64,000 bases of DNA from Bostrychus sinensis (taxonomy: Eukaryota; Chordata; Actinopteri; Gobiiformes; Eleotridae), in assembly GCA_020698575.1 (NCBI GenBank), contig CM036252.1, positions 23,968,706-24,032,705 on the forward strand, read 5' to 3'. Of the stretch, positions 11,200-22,205 are shown piece after piece. The translations under genes were made by a program, and so were the position numbers. The notes beneath the pieces were generated by a model. That model saw nothing but the letters and a program-made list of their open reading frames with translations. It had not been told where the DNA came from and did not search any database. Each line of letters begins with the position of its first letter. Within the stretch, counting starts at the first letter, position 1.

Positions 11200-11690
11200 G
11201 TAAAAGGGCCTATGCATTTGAAGAAGAAAAGCAAACTACTGGCTGCTAGGAGGGCACAGCATTGACACATTGCAAGCTATTAACATTACAAATTCTTCAT
11301 ATTAATGGATAAGAGGCCATGAAATCTGTTTTTCTTTAATCAACAAGCTCAGCAGATGAAGTTTTATACATACCAAACCTACTGTAATGCAATTACAAAA
11401 AGCAAATTAAATGTTCCTTCCAGGCGAACATTTAAACGCAGATTAAATAATTATTGCCTGCATAATGGGGCTGCCTTTTCTTTGCGTTCACATTCATATT
11501 TTTTAATTAAGCTCAAACTGTGGTTAATATTTGCAGGTTTGGGGAGGGGGGTTTCGGGAGGCTTTAACACTGGTTAATTTCCTCTTAGATTAGGCCTCCT
11601 TTAACATGTAGAGGGCATTCTGTTTGCATGATAAACTCTATGCCAAGAGGTTTTGTTTTCACCACGGCTTTGTTAGTCCTCTAGTAAAAT
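11200..11690. other. Candidate conserved non-coding element
   Basis: Unique sequence with a tight cluster of ATTA-type cores: 'taatgcaattac' at about 11384, 'agcaaattaaatg' at about 11401, 'gattaaataattattgcc' at about 11440, and 'ttttaattaagctc' at about 11500. The composition shifts to G-rich at 11535-11560. No coding frame of note. The pattern is typical of homeodomain-bound enhancers; this is inference. Confidence 0.4.
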
Positions 11691-11940
11691 AAAGAGTAGG
11701 AGTACGTACTTTGAAGACATTTTAAGGAAAGGTTACTTATTGTCTTATACTTATTAAGGTAGGAATGCTTATTTTATGTGGCTCTGGAACACCAACTGCA
11801 TTCATACTAACTCCAGCAATGCTACAAGGGGTCAATAGACGAACAAATGTCTTACTTTTTGTCATGGATTACAGATTACTGTCCAGGTTCAGGAAGTTTT
11901 TGGAGATTTCTCACAATTTTACATTATTTGGACTTTGGGA

Positions 11941-12075
11941 TTCAATGGATCGCGCATTTACGCCTGAACTAAACAATCCCCTGCTTCAAATATAGGTCAG
12001 GGAACTATCTTTACCATTGATTGACAAAGAAAATGATAAAGCGGAGGTTTGTGCTGTCTCATTAAAGTGTAGCTG
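11941..12075 (+). repeat. Composite repeat R1, plus copy
   Basis: The tRNA-like module reads 'ttcaatggatcgcgcattta' then 'cgcctgaac'. It is followed by 'ctatctttaccattgat' and the R1 3' phrase 'gcggaggtttgtgctgtctc'. The last phrase resembles the 'gcggaggtctgcgctctctga' end of a very common teleost repeat as I remember it. Confidence 0.6.
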
Positions 12076-12811
12076 GCAAATAAACCACTTTTTTTAGCTG
12101 ATAAGCTGTAACCGGGCTTTAATACATCTCACTGATTGTGGTCTTATCTTTGAGTGTTTAGTAAAAAACATTTCATGAACTGTGAAAAGTGTGTTAAGTG
12201 CTGCCCTCGGTCTAATGATGGCTGCTTCTTCTCAATAGCTCCTGAGAGAAAGAGTAATGTAGTATTTCCACCCTTGTTTCTCGTGATGTCTCCCACTGAC
12301 CTGTGCTTCCCACACCTTCACGTCTCTCTTTCTGGTGCACTTTGTCCCAGTCCCAGTCCCATAGTTGCCAGGTTCACAGGAAAAATACTGAACTACAGGT
12401 TGTGGTTTTATGTAGCTAATTTCCTAATGTGAAATGCCCACAAAATGTCTCTAAACAACAAAAAACAAATGAAAATAGTGGAGTTTGAGGAAGACGTATT
12501 TTCTACAACCAGCGTGGAGCCTGTGTTTTTCTGAGGTTTTGTCTCTAGTGTTATCATTACCACCCCTCCCCTATTTGTTCACTTGTCATCTCTCACTCTT
12601 CAGAATCTGTGCGTGCGAAAATAAAAAATAAAAAAATGCAAACAGCTATTTTCTGTGGCTTCACACTCTGAGAAAAAGTGTGACAATGCTAGTGAAGTCT
12701 GAGAGCTGACAGAGAACCAATTGACAGAACACGCTACAGAGTAAAGCAACTCAAAGGGGATAACCTGCTCGCAAACTACATCCACGTGACTTTTTTTAAC
12801 TGATAATTATT
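12076..12811. other. Unique sequence, little recognised
   Basis: The part 12590-12790 has balanced composition and could be a short conserved element. The rest shows nothing. A 92-codon plus-strand frame at 12154-12432 has no known similarity. Confidence 0.3.
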
Positions 12812-12968
12812 ACACTGGTCTACAAGCAAAATGCCTCCGGAACAAAAGTAGTGAAATTTTTCTTGGATTAGGTCACTAATAAAGAAAAAGTAAGTCAGAA
12901 GTGCAGATTGGCTATAGTTTCCAAGAAACAGTATTGGGTCAAAATAGGAAATTTATTGCCTGGAAACT

Positions 12969-13002
12969 CCAGACTCACCGCTGTACCAGCGGATGAGTCT
13001 GG
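12969..13002. repeat. Left subterminal hairpin
   Basis: The arms ccagactcaccgctg and cagcggatgagtctgg pair with one bulged base and a three-base loop. It starts within the terminal repeat of the element at 12956-13416. Confidence 0.8.
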
Positions 13003-13355
13003 TCGCCTTAGAATCAATTCGATTTCTAGGGCGGAGCAAACCTGAGTTAACGGACAGCGGAGTTAGTCAATCAGAAAATGGCGGCCGTGACATTAAGAAA
13101 GCGACAATAACGTGAGAAAGTAAACAAACGGAGTAGTGAAGCCACGAGGGAGGAACGATGGAGTTATTTCAACATTACCGTACCATATCGCTGAATGAAA
13201 CAAACTCTCGGCTCCTCGGTGCGCCATCTTGATTGTTGTCGGTGAGGAGACGCGTACGAGTGACGCTGCTCGCGAAGAACACGTGACTTAAATAAACCAA
13301 TCAAAATGCACGGTACGGTTGGGATTTGAGTAAACCACTGCGGACGGCGTGGTGA

Positions 13356-13403
13356 CCAGACTGATATTTCTCTGTAGAATAACACAGAGACATATCAGTC
13401 TGG
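13356..13403. repeat. Right subterminal hairpin
   Basis: The arms ccagactgatatttctctgt and acagagacatatcagtctgg pair almost perfectly around a short AT-rich loop. Its outer arm shares ccagact with the left hairpin, but the inner stem is different sequence, so structure is conserved more than sequence. Confidence 0.8.
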
Positions 13404-13856
13404 ATTTTCCAGGCAAGGAAATTTATGCAAAATAAGGCAAAAACGGTAGTTTATCAGAAGGTACAGTGTCTACAAGCAACCAGTTCTATCTGAAACCCTT
13501 TCTGCACATTCAATACATTCATTTTAATATGTCTAGAGTTTTGACATAAAATGTTTTGTTTTTATTTGCAGAAATCTCTCTCTTGGAAGTGAACAAAATG
13601 CATGCATGTAAAGAAATTAAATATTTTCAAAATATAAATATTATTATATAATAATATTATTATTATTTTTAAGCAAAAATGCCTAAATCTATTGTATAAA
13701 CGATTTTGATGTGAAACAAAATCATTAAATATCTTGAATACTTTAGCTAACCAGCACAGTTATCAACTGAGTTTCAGTTCATCTTATCAAAATAAATGAG
13801 ATTTAGCCACTTTTATCTCAGAAGCAGATCAAGTCCAAAAATTTGTAGACCAGTGT

Positions 13857-14084
13857 TATTTTTTTATGAGAAGGCCATTTTATTAGTATTTGTTTTGCAA
13901 AGGCAGAGTTTTTTCCTGGGACTTGACAACCCTGCTCTGGGGCACGTCCATTATTTATTACTTATTTTACTTTTACCTTTGTGGTACATGTGTTTTAAAA
14001 TCCATTTTCCCATTCTGTGTGAATAATTCTGGCCTTCAAATAAGCTAAACAACCAACATTGAAAAGTATATTTAACCTTTTCAT
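13857..14084. other. AT-rich sequence, nothing recognised
   Basis: No repeat family or coding signal seen. Confidence 0.4.
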
Positions 14085-14660
14085 GACCTTGTTGGATCCC
14101 CGCCGATCAGTTGGGCAACACTCTTCTAATGCATGACATACAATTCATTAGGACACTCAAATGCAACATCTGTATTGTGCACAGAAACTTCAAAATCTCT
14201 GACATTGTTTCACACACATTCGGACCTGCCTCCTTATACTCTGTTAACCGTCCTGTAACACCATCTGTTTTCCGAGTTAAACAAGAATCATTACTGAACC
14301 AAAGACATCAAATGATATGAAATGATGAACAACCAAGATTTTCAAGGAGTTTAATTAAGCAGTGCAAAAAGAGTTGATTGGGTTGTAAAAATTGGAATGG
14401 TATTTAACAGGCCGACTCTTGAGCAATCAAAACATGTCCTGCCATTTATGTTCTGGAGTCTTTAGGGATAATCAAAGGAGCCGGCCGCTGCAGTTCGAAC
14501 GGTGTGTGCCAAGAAGTAATTTAAATGTGCCGAGTGGAGGAGACTGCAGTGCAATCGACTATTGTTTGAGACTGGCCACAGAGTTCCTTTGTTCTTGCTG
14601 TTTATGGACTGCACAAATGACAACTTGTTACCAGGACACTGAATATGCCACTAGATGATA
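14085..14660. other. Candidate conserved non-coding element
   Basis: Unique sequence with cores 'gagtttaattaagcagtg' (about 14347), 'gataatcaaaggagcc' (about 14467) and 'agtaatttaaatgtgcc' (about 14515), plus a CpG-bearing patch 'gccggccgctgcagttcg'. An 88-codon plus frame (14392-14658) has no known similarity. I read it as regulatory-type DNA by inference. Confidence 0.35.
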
Positions 14661-15169
14661 GAGAAGCAAGACAGAGTTTGCTCCTAACATCATTAACACA
14701 CATCAACACAGTCTTGTATTTTTTGACATCAGGTTTGGGTTCAGTTCAGACATCTGTGGTCTGTGTTTTGTTAACATTTTAATCTTCAAGGTCTCTTGGA
14801 ACTTTTAGCCACCATTTTGATGCAAACCTTGGGGCGTGGCAAAATTTGGACTATTTGGACTAAAAGAATTACACCTGAATTTATATATTTTTAGAGACTA
14901 ACAAAGCATTATTGCCAAAGTTTGTGCCTGTTACAGAAAATGTCTTACAAATAGAGTTTTCAATCGAATTTATCTAAAACCAAAGACTCTAATATACATG
15001 TTAGAATGGTGATTTCAACATGTAAAAAAAAAACATATATTGAAAAGTAACTATGATACATGACCCCTATACTCACTAGTCCCAGGGATGGAAATAATGA
15101 TAATCTGATTTTGTAATTACTTGGCAGTAGTAAAAGTAAATCTTATCTTGTCTTGACTGACACTAACAC
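14661..15169. other. AT-rich sequence, nothing recognised
   Basis: No supportable feature. Confidence 0.4.
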
Positions 15170-15350
15170 TTTATTCTCACATTCATTCACTATGGACAAT
15201 TTCAGTCAAGTGCCAGGTCAAGTTGTACCTACTGCAACACTGAGAACATGCAGAGATTGTGGGTTTGATTCCTGGGCCACGTCATTCCAGAATCTCTTTG
15301 CTGAGAGGCAGGAGCGCTAACCACCAAATGCTACATTTGCAGGGTAGCCC
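15170..15350 (-). repeat. Possible diverged copy of the family B SINE-like repeat
   Basis: Read on the minus strand, phrases near 'ggttagcgctcctgcc' and 'tctcagcaaagagattctgg' resemble the head of the repeat at 29239-29445. A B-box-like 'ggtttgattcctgg' occurs on the plus strand near 15262. The match is weak and the borders are guesses. Confidence 0.35.
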
Positions 15351-15582
15351 CAAGGTATTTAAACGTTAATAAATTTGACAGCGTCAGAATTAAATATTGT
15401 TCATCTCGTTCTTAAATTGTCAAAATCTAAAACATCTAAGTCAAGTCTTTACAGTGTTGTAAGTAATATACAGATGTATGCTAGCAAGCTTTATTTATGA
15501 GTATGTCTTAATACTAAGACAAAAGACAAATTACAGTAGAGGTAATACCCAAGCTTGTACTTACTATTTGGTAACTGATATT

Positions 15583-15718
15583 ATGTATGCATGCATGCAT
15601 GCATGCATGTATGTATGTATGTATGTATGTATGTATGTATGTATGTATGTATGTATGTATGTATGTATGTATGTATGTATGTATGCATGTATGCATGTAT
15701 GCATGTATTTATTTATTG
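15583..15718. repeat. (ATGC)n / (ATGT)n compound microsatellite
   Basis: ATGC units (about 5) pass into about 20 ATGT units, then alternate ATGC/ATGT units, ending in a short ATTT run. The repeat produces artefactual open frames on both strands, reading Met-Tyr-Val-Cys and His-Thr-Tyr-Ile periodicities, which are not genes. Confidence 0.95.
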
Positions 15719-16129
15719 AGTTTTGACATTATCAAAGAAATTAATTACTGAGTTTTAAGATTTTTAATACAGTTAAAGTTGATCTGTATTAAGCTTTAAA
15801 AAACAAGAGATTTTCTCAGAGAGAAGGCAGAATATTTCATGAGTGTATTATATAGATAAATGTTCTTTTGCCGTGGATCCTGGCATAGAATTTCATTTCA
15901 AGTGGCATTACAATGTCTTAAAAAGGTCTTAAATTTCACAGATAAACCTGGAGCTACCATGAATTGCAATTTTGCTGTGGGGTGAATGAAGCATCTCACA
16001 TCTCCCCCTGGAGTCTCTGGGCCAAAACCAACACTTGCAGGTCTGAGCGCCACCAATCTGGGGTCACAGAAGTATTGAGTCTCACAAGAAAACAGCACAT
16101 TGTAGTTAGCAAAACAACAAGCTAGCAAT
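15719..16129. other. Unique sequence, weak transposon resemblance
   Basis: Near 15915 'gtcttaaaaaggtcttaaat' resembles the 'gtcttaaaaagtctaaa' end of the hAT at 44703, but no second terminus could be identified. Nothing else is supportable. Confidence 0.3.
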
Positions 16130-17770
16130 GGCTTTATTTCTCAATTTTTGTCATGACAAAGTGGGGGGAAAAAATGTACGGATATGCAGAGAGGAAAACG
16201 AAAGTAAAGCTGAGCGAGGGATTATATGTATAGGAGTCAGCTGAACAATTGCTGAGTATTTCCAATAGTGCTTTTCTCTAAAATAAAGGGAGAACTCCAC
16301 AGAGGAAAATGAGTCAAAAGCAGGGAAAAGACAGGCAAAGTTAACTGCATTCTGTTTAAAACTGTGAACCCTCTACAATTCTTTATACACAAGCCATATT
16401 TTCATCACTGGTAAAGCACATCTGTGGTGTAACATGATTGTAAGTCACATCACTGCACACGTCTCCATAGAAGCAGCCTTTCCAATCCCCCCTTCTCATT
16501 GTTCAGTAGCATGTTGTAGATAACAAATGAACCTCGCCGGACACTTCATCTGTCCTCATGCCATGTTGGTCTTAATGCTCACCCGCTCTGCCGCAGACAT
16601 ATATATCCAAATGTGCGCAGAGCTGTCAGGGCGAGGCTGGCTGTGGGGGCTTTTAGCTGAATGAGACCGCATCCCTTTCCCACAGAAATCAATTAGACCT
16701 GTCAATGGCCATCGATCTGCCAGGGGAACGGATCGAGCTCACCGGGGCAGGATTAGGAGGTGTTGTGAAGGGGGAAGCTGGAGGGAACAGTCTTAGCTTT
16801 AGCTTCTCAGTGAACCTTGACATAACTGCACATCATCTACCGTTCTGCTTCCGGGAATAGGGCCTTGTTAGCCTCTGCGGTCTCCAGGAAACCAGTAATT
16901 GAATAGCAGAATGAGGCAGCGGCAACACCGGGAGGACGCGAGATGTGTTCCCTTCCCGGTCAATCCACTTTGGCGATAAACACTTGGCACATAGGAGTTT
17001 AAACAAGGGATCTGTAAGGTGGGACATGGTTTACCAATCAAGCTAACATAAGGATTAGAGATAAAACAACAAACCACTCGATGTCTGCTATCTGCTGCAG
17101 GGACTAAAAGCCAGGTTGGTCTATTGCTTTTCCATTCTCCGAGCACAAAAGTAATGAATAAAATATCTCCTTTTCTGATCGGTTACCTCAAGGCTGGCCA
17201 ACCCGATCAGAGCTCTGTACCGCAAGTTTGATTAAAGCAAAATGAAAACTTTAAGGATATATCATAACCTAGTGGGGCGGTGTAATTGCGAGCGGTCAAT
17301 GGCGGTGACAAAGCGTGAGTGTAGCTGAATTAATGGCGGTGCTCTCATGCGTGTCTCAGTATAATGCTTTAGGTTCACTGACTGATGAGTTCCATTACTC
17401 CTAAAATGAAGTTTAATGTTCCTTTGGGGCGTCAGGTGGTTTTGACCGCTCCCGTCCGAGCCTGAATGCCTCGGTATAGGTCTGGTGCACGTGAGCATAA
17501 GCCTGGTCTTTTGATTGTCAGGGGGCGAGTGGTGTTTATGAGAAATAATCGGGGCACGAGCGAGACCCCGGCAGCGTTTATCAGGTGCATTAATGGAGAC
17601 AGAGACATTGAAGCAAAATGTATTATTCAGCACTTAAAAGCAGCCAGCATCTGCTCAAAGCCGTTTAAAGCCCTGTCCAATTCCTCGGCTGCTTAATATT
17701 TCACACACTCATTGACGGGAGCTTGCGCCGCCTCAGGAGCTAATAGCAGAAGCACGACGTGTGCCCCCAT
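16130..17770. other. Long candidate conserved non-coding block
   Basis: The largest repeat-free block in the window. It has balanced composition and many plausible binding-site words: 'aaatcaattagacc' (about 16685), 'gctgaattaatggcgg' (about 17323), 'ggtgcattaatggag' (about 17583), and 'gcttaatatttcac' (about 17690). The subregion 17270-17700 is the densest. Overlapping frames on both strands (up to 123 codons) show no known domain. I infer clustered regulatory elements; this is not shown by the sequence alone. Confidence 0.4.
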
Positions 17771-18839
17771 GGCTGACCTTGAACAAGCAGTGAACAGAGG
17801 TCAAAGGAAGATGTTGAGATGTGATGGTACATTGTGGCAGGCTAGAGTCTCTGAAGAAGTCAGTTCATTTAAGTGTGCATCTAATACTGTTTTTTATCAG
17901 TTCTCTTTGAAGCTTCGCTCTCATTCAGATGGTCTCATTCTAGAGTAGTACAAAAATTCATATGCTCAAAAATGCACACCTAATTTTTTGGAGTTTCATG
18001 AACTGGTTAACAATAATGTTTTTGTAAACATAAGTCTTATAATGCAAACCTAATGTAACCAAAAACCAACCTGAGCAGATGCTTTGTCATCTGAGCCATA
18101 CTGCTGACTAACTATATACAGTAGTTATCTTTTTTTCTTTTTTTTTTTTTTTACAGAAGGTTGCTACAGCAAACCAGCTGTATGTGATTTCACAAGTTTT
18201 TACACCAGAGGCCCTTTCTTACGCATCCAGCTGTATGAAAAAAAAGGTCATAAAAAACCTGGAAGTGTTCTGGAGCCATGCCAAAAATTCTACATTTGCC
18301 CTATTTCCATGAAAAGTTTTGTAAATGTGACTGTAACTTTTGTTTTTTAAAGACAATAAACACACAGACAAAATTAACACAACCAGGCAGTAATTACAAT
18401 AACTAAAAACAAAATGTGTCCTCTCTGACCACAGCTTTTTGAGTTAACTCACAAACAAACCAACAACCAAACCATCATCAATGAAAACATTTGTGGTAGT
18501 AATTAAATACTAATTTAGGAAATGCCCTTAAACTGTGCCAAGTGAGCTTCACATCCAGCTGCGCTCAGTTTGTCCACTCCTGGCAGCATTGAAAACAACA
18601 GATAGTGGAATTTTTTCTGAGTTTTTGATGTCTCATTTCCCAAGATACCACACAGAGGTTTTTTGTACTAATTCAACAATTTACAACTGGGGAGAAAGCA
18701 TCAACACTTACTGCAAACTCTTTGTATCGCTAGTTAAAATAAGTAAAACATTTGTATTTGGCCTGATACAAGTGTTGCTTATTGTTGTGTCAAAGTTAAA
18801 TTACACTTTCTAATGCTGTAAACAAGTGTAAATACAAAC
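17771..18839. other. Mostly unrecognised sequence with poly-T and a repeat scrap
   Basis: Poly-T at about 18131-18152. The phrase 'gttttttacaccagaggccc'-like near 18195-18230 resembles a common fish repeat containing 'ttacaccggatgcccttcctg'. At 18420-18490 'tttttgagttaactcac' followed by 'aaacaaaccaac' looks like the minus-strand 5' part of repeat R1. Nothing else stands out. Confidence 0.35.
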
Positions 18840-19600
18840 ACCAGGAACTTCCATCCAAACAGTGACAAATTATTTTCACACTCTGTGATTCAGCGACAGA
18901 ATCAGTGGTGACAGCTGTGTATCTGGTCTTATTGTTCTACTTCAGTCCATCTTTCAGCAAGGCACTCCTCATTCTTTTGTCTCACAGACCAATCTGTGCG
19001 CTCACACAGACCGACGAGCTTTTCATTCAGCCTCCTACAGTATTTCTGCTGGATGACGCAGCAGCCATCTCAGCCGAGCCAGGATATATCAGATATCTCC
19101 AGCAATCTGACATTTATGGTTCTTGTTATTTTTTTTTTTTATTTTTTTTTTTTTTTTCCTCCTTGCATAGCAGCTTTCCTCCTGTCCTTGCATTACCCCT
19201 CAATGCCTATTGGGAAAAGTTCTTTAGCCTCCAAAATAACTGTTAGTTTTGTGTAGAAAAACAGGACTTCCATTTTGTGTTGCAGGACCAGTTTGATGGC
19301 CTGAGGGAGACTTGCAGGTTGATGCACATTTGTTGTAAAGTGCACATAGCCCAAGGCGGACTCGGACATATGCGGATCACCACACCTGCAGACTGCCAGA
19401 GAGCAGGAAGAGAGTGGAGATGTCTCACTTTGGCGATAATTCGGTCCGACAGTGGAAAATAAGGAGGGCTTAATGAAAGTGGGTCAGCTATTATCAGCTC
19501 CTTCTTAAGATACAATAAAAGATTCTCAGGTGTAGATTTGAGAGCTAGGACTACAGTAAGAGACCGTAGACTTTTGTCAGTTGTCAAAACATTTATTCAA
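18840..19600. other. Candidate conserved non-coding block with poly-T insert
   Basis: Balanced-composition unique sequence from about 18990 to 19100 and 19260 to 19560, split by T runs at 19130-19157. Overlapping frames of 113-114 codons occur on opposite strands with no known similarity. Likely regulatory or neutral unique DNA. Confidence 0.3.
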
Positions 19601-19639
19601 AAATGATTTGTTATAATCGGTGCATGAGCAGTTGTCAAT

Positions 19640-19885
19640 CATAGTATTAGCTTTGTTTGTTGGTTTGTCAGAATGTTAGCATGTTGTTTTTTGTGTATCC
19701 TGAACCCCTTTTCAATCCATGAATTATTCTGCATCCTTCCAAGATAGAGTCAATGACGCTCCAACCACAAGAAACCACTGAAATTACAAACTGCATTTTT
19801 CTTCTATGGACAGAGCATTTACCCCTGAACAAAAAGATCATTTTGAGTCCAGGTATGGGCACTATATCTTTACCATTGCGAGACA
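19640..19885 (+). repeat. Composite repeat R1, plus copy
   Basis: The 5' part contains 'gtttgttggtttgtcaga'. The tRNA-like module at 19800-19860 reads 'ggacagagcatttacccctg' and then 'ttgagtccagg'. It is followed by 'cactatatctttaccattgc'. The order agrees with other copies. Confidence 0.65.
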
Positions 19886-21595
19886 AGCATTTGTAGAGAA
19901 GTGCTTTCAAAGTGATTCTTGTTTGTCTTGGTAATGTCAGTGCAGCATGTGACACATTCTCAATGAGTGACAAGAGCGAGGTTTAATTCTCAGAAGACTG
20001 TATCTAAATGTCACTTTCAGACAAAAGTAACAAAAGACTGCAATGAATCAGCCTTTTGGAGTTTTAGACATAATGGAAGCGTGACCTACAGTATGATGCA
20101 AGCCAAGCACATGAGTCAGGGGAGGGATCACCAACACACTGTGTTCAATAAAAACTACAAAACTATAAAAGGCCATCAATGTCTTGGTCGAGTACTTTTT
20201 AAAAAAAGTGTGTCATTTTTGCAGCATCTTGAGGCAAAAGTTTAGATTTAAATTTCATACATTTGAGACTTTCTCTGTAGATCACCTACAGTAGCCCCAT
20301 AGAGACAATCTGTTGTTATGGGGATAACGAAACTTCAACTTTGTTCCATGGAGCTTTAACAGTGCCTTGTGTAAAATATAATGTGTCACTTAAAACTGGA
20401 TCTATCAAAAAGATTATAAAAGTTCTATAGCGGTTCCATTACTTCCTATTTCTAAAGCTGAGCAGAAATGACAAACTGAGCACTGCTGGAGGAGAAGCCC
20501 ACGCATGTTTACAGCAGACATTCTTGCATGAAGGTTACAAAACTACATTAATTTTGTTTCCACTTTTTACAATTGGGTCTTTTTATCTACAGAGTAATTC
20601 TCTTGGAGTGCATTGTAGCTGTTCACATGCTCATAAAAGTAGCGTGAGGCATGAAATTACCATCTGCACTTTGACCACCAGATGCCACTAAAGGTTAAAA
20701 CGTGTTTATTTGCTGTTTTACTTTTGTGTGGTCAAAAAGAGACCAGTGTGCAAGAACTTGTCAATCAACATGACACTCGACTTAAATTAAATGCAATGTT
20801 GGAAGGCTCCATGAAAAATATGGCATGTTTTTCACTGTTACCACAAAGACTGCAAAATGGCAGACCATGCACCCATGCATTTTACAATCTTTAATGACTC
20901 TCTTTTAAACCAATTTCAAGTATATGTAACACAAGATAAGCATTCAAGACTGTAGAAAACAACAACACTTAATGCAAATTGTAGCATAGGCTAAACATTT
21001 GTGAAGAAGAGGCTACAAGATGGCTAATTGGCTGCCTGAATGTTGTTGCAGTGTTAATGCTACAAAGAAAAAAAAAAAAAGTTTCCTTTAATAGGTCTAG
21101 CAGTTGTTTTAACAGTGATATTGAAGCCCAGAGCTAATATAGAAAGAAATAGAATTTTAAAACAGGGCATTTATTTTTAGGATTATTCTTAAAGCTAATC
21201 TTGATAATGGTGCTGTGTAATGGTGATGATAATTACTTACATTATGCTTTTCTATTCAATTCTGCTAAAATGTGCTAAAATTAGTCTTGGCTTTTCTCTC
21301 TGAAGGGCAAGTCCCAAGCCAACAGGAAACCCATGCTTTTGAGATTTTAGTATTAATGCAGCGTTGATATTAAAGTGAAGAAATGTCCTCATCAACAGTT
21401 TTTACAGATTTCACCATCAGTTGTAATCAAATATTAAGTGCTCCCCAGGACTTAGAGCAATGTCTGTAGAGCAAAATCTGCCCTCAACCCTGGGAGTCCT
21501 TGATCCACTTCAGCTTTCAGAACTACTCCATTTGGACTCAGTGGTCATAAAAGATCACAGTAAATAGTTTAAATGTAAGTTTAAGTATGTTTAAC
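19886..21595. other. Unique or decayed sequence, nothing firm
   Basis: An A-rich run at 21067-21080. 'ccaccagatgccactaaa' near 20677 resembles a motif inside some fish transposons, but no termini were found. No coding frame with known similarity. Confidence 0.35.
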
Positions 21596-21830
21596 AGAGC
21601 TATCAGAGTGGAGTCTGTCTGCCTCGTATTACTGTGGGTTCACTCCGGTTTCTTCCCATTGCCCAAAGACAGGACTTGTGTTAGGAGAACTGGTGACAGG
21701 ACATTGTCTAGGCTAGAGTGTACCCCACCTCATGTTCATAGCTGCAGAGATGAGCTTCAGCCACTCAGGCTGCAAACCCTGCAAACCTTTATAAGAATAA
21801 GTGGAAGAAAATGCATGAAAGCTGAATGGG
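21596..21830 (+). repeat. Family B SINE-like repeat, plus copy lacking its head
   Basis: Contains 'tccggtttcttcccattgcc', 'aaagacag', 'gaactggtgacagg', 'agagtgtaccccacct' and 'catagctgcagagatg' in the order found at 56325-56580. The tRNA-like head seen at 29239 is missing or eroded. The tail region has 'aataagtggaagaaaatg', typical of this family's 3' end. Confidence 0.65.
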
Positions 21831-21994
21831 TCTTATATTTGAGAGACTGAGAGAGGAATAAACCTGTTCCTGCAGTAATGTGTTAGCAAATATTGATTAT
21901 TAAAAGTGTAAAATATAGACGGGGACAACAACATGTCTCTGCGGGGCTACTGGAACACAACACATTGTTAGAAGGTTTTTGCTGTTTTGTAAAT

Positions 21995-22205
21995 GTAGAG
22001 CAGCATACCTTACGTTTTGCTAAAAGTGCTTGTTGTTGTCAGTAAACCTAAAACTCGCCAACTCGCAGCAGTACTGCCACACCATTGGCCTGGCCGTCAC
22101 AAGTCCGGACACAAATGGATCAGCGGGAGCCTGACAAGATGGATTCTATGAATTTGTGAACTCACAATTTTCCCAACAATACAGCATGCTGTGCAAGGTA
22201 AAAAA
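21995..22205 (+). repeat. Dispersed repeat R3, first copy
   Basis: Shares 'aaatgtagagcagcatac', 'cctaaaactcgcc', 'ctgccacaccattggcc' and 'gagcctgacaagatgga' with 59565-59800 in the same order. The class is unknown. Both copies end at an ATG-containing stretch followed by a GTAA that would suit a splice donor, so R3 may be the 5' end of a transposon gene. In this copy that frame is broken by a stop. Confidence 0.6.

Larger units (their letters stand above)
12956..13416. mobile_element. Hairpin-ended transposon with 9-11 bp target duplication
   Basis: Twenty-base terminal inverted repeats match at 19 of 20 positions (ttgcctggaa...ccagact on both ends). Each leads straight into a hairpin. The flanks are direct repeats of ggaaattta at 12947-12955 and 13417-13425, extendable to 11 bp depending on where the border is placed. 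A duplication of 9-11 bp fits Mutator-like elements best, which is an inference. The interior has many CpGs and promoter-like words (gccatcttg, cacgtgac, ccaatc) but no transposase. It lies inside the element at 12812-13856. Confidence 0.75.
12812..13856. mobile_element. Terminal-inverted-repeat element, interrupted
   Basis: The left edge 'acactggtctacaa' (12812-12825) is exactly inverted at the right edge 'ttgtagaccagtgt' (13843-13856). The flanking sequence is AT-rich, so a target duplication cannot be fixed. Without the inserted element at 12956-13416 the host is about 575 bp and has no transposase frame, so it is non-autonomous. I do not know its superfamily. The motif 'gtctacaagcaa' also recurs internally near 13472. 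Confidence 0.6.

Noticed and set aside
12990..13330. CpG-island promoter of a host gene
   Set aside because: YY1, E-box and CCAAT-like words lie strictly inside the hairpin-ended transposon and no exon follows; more likely element-borne sequence.
15478..15726. Open frames through the ATGT repeat on both strands
   Set aside because: Periodic translation of a microsatellite, not protein.
15895..16130. hAT copy related to 44703-45114
   Set aside because: Only one 'gtcttaaaaaggtctt' end is seen; no second terminus or target duplication.
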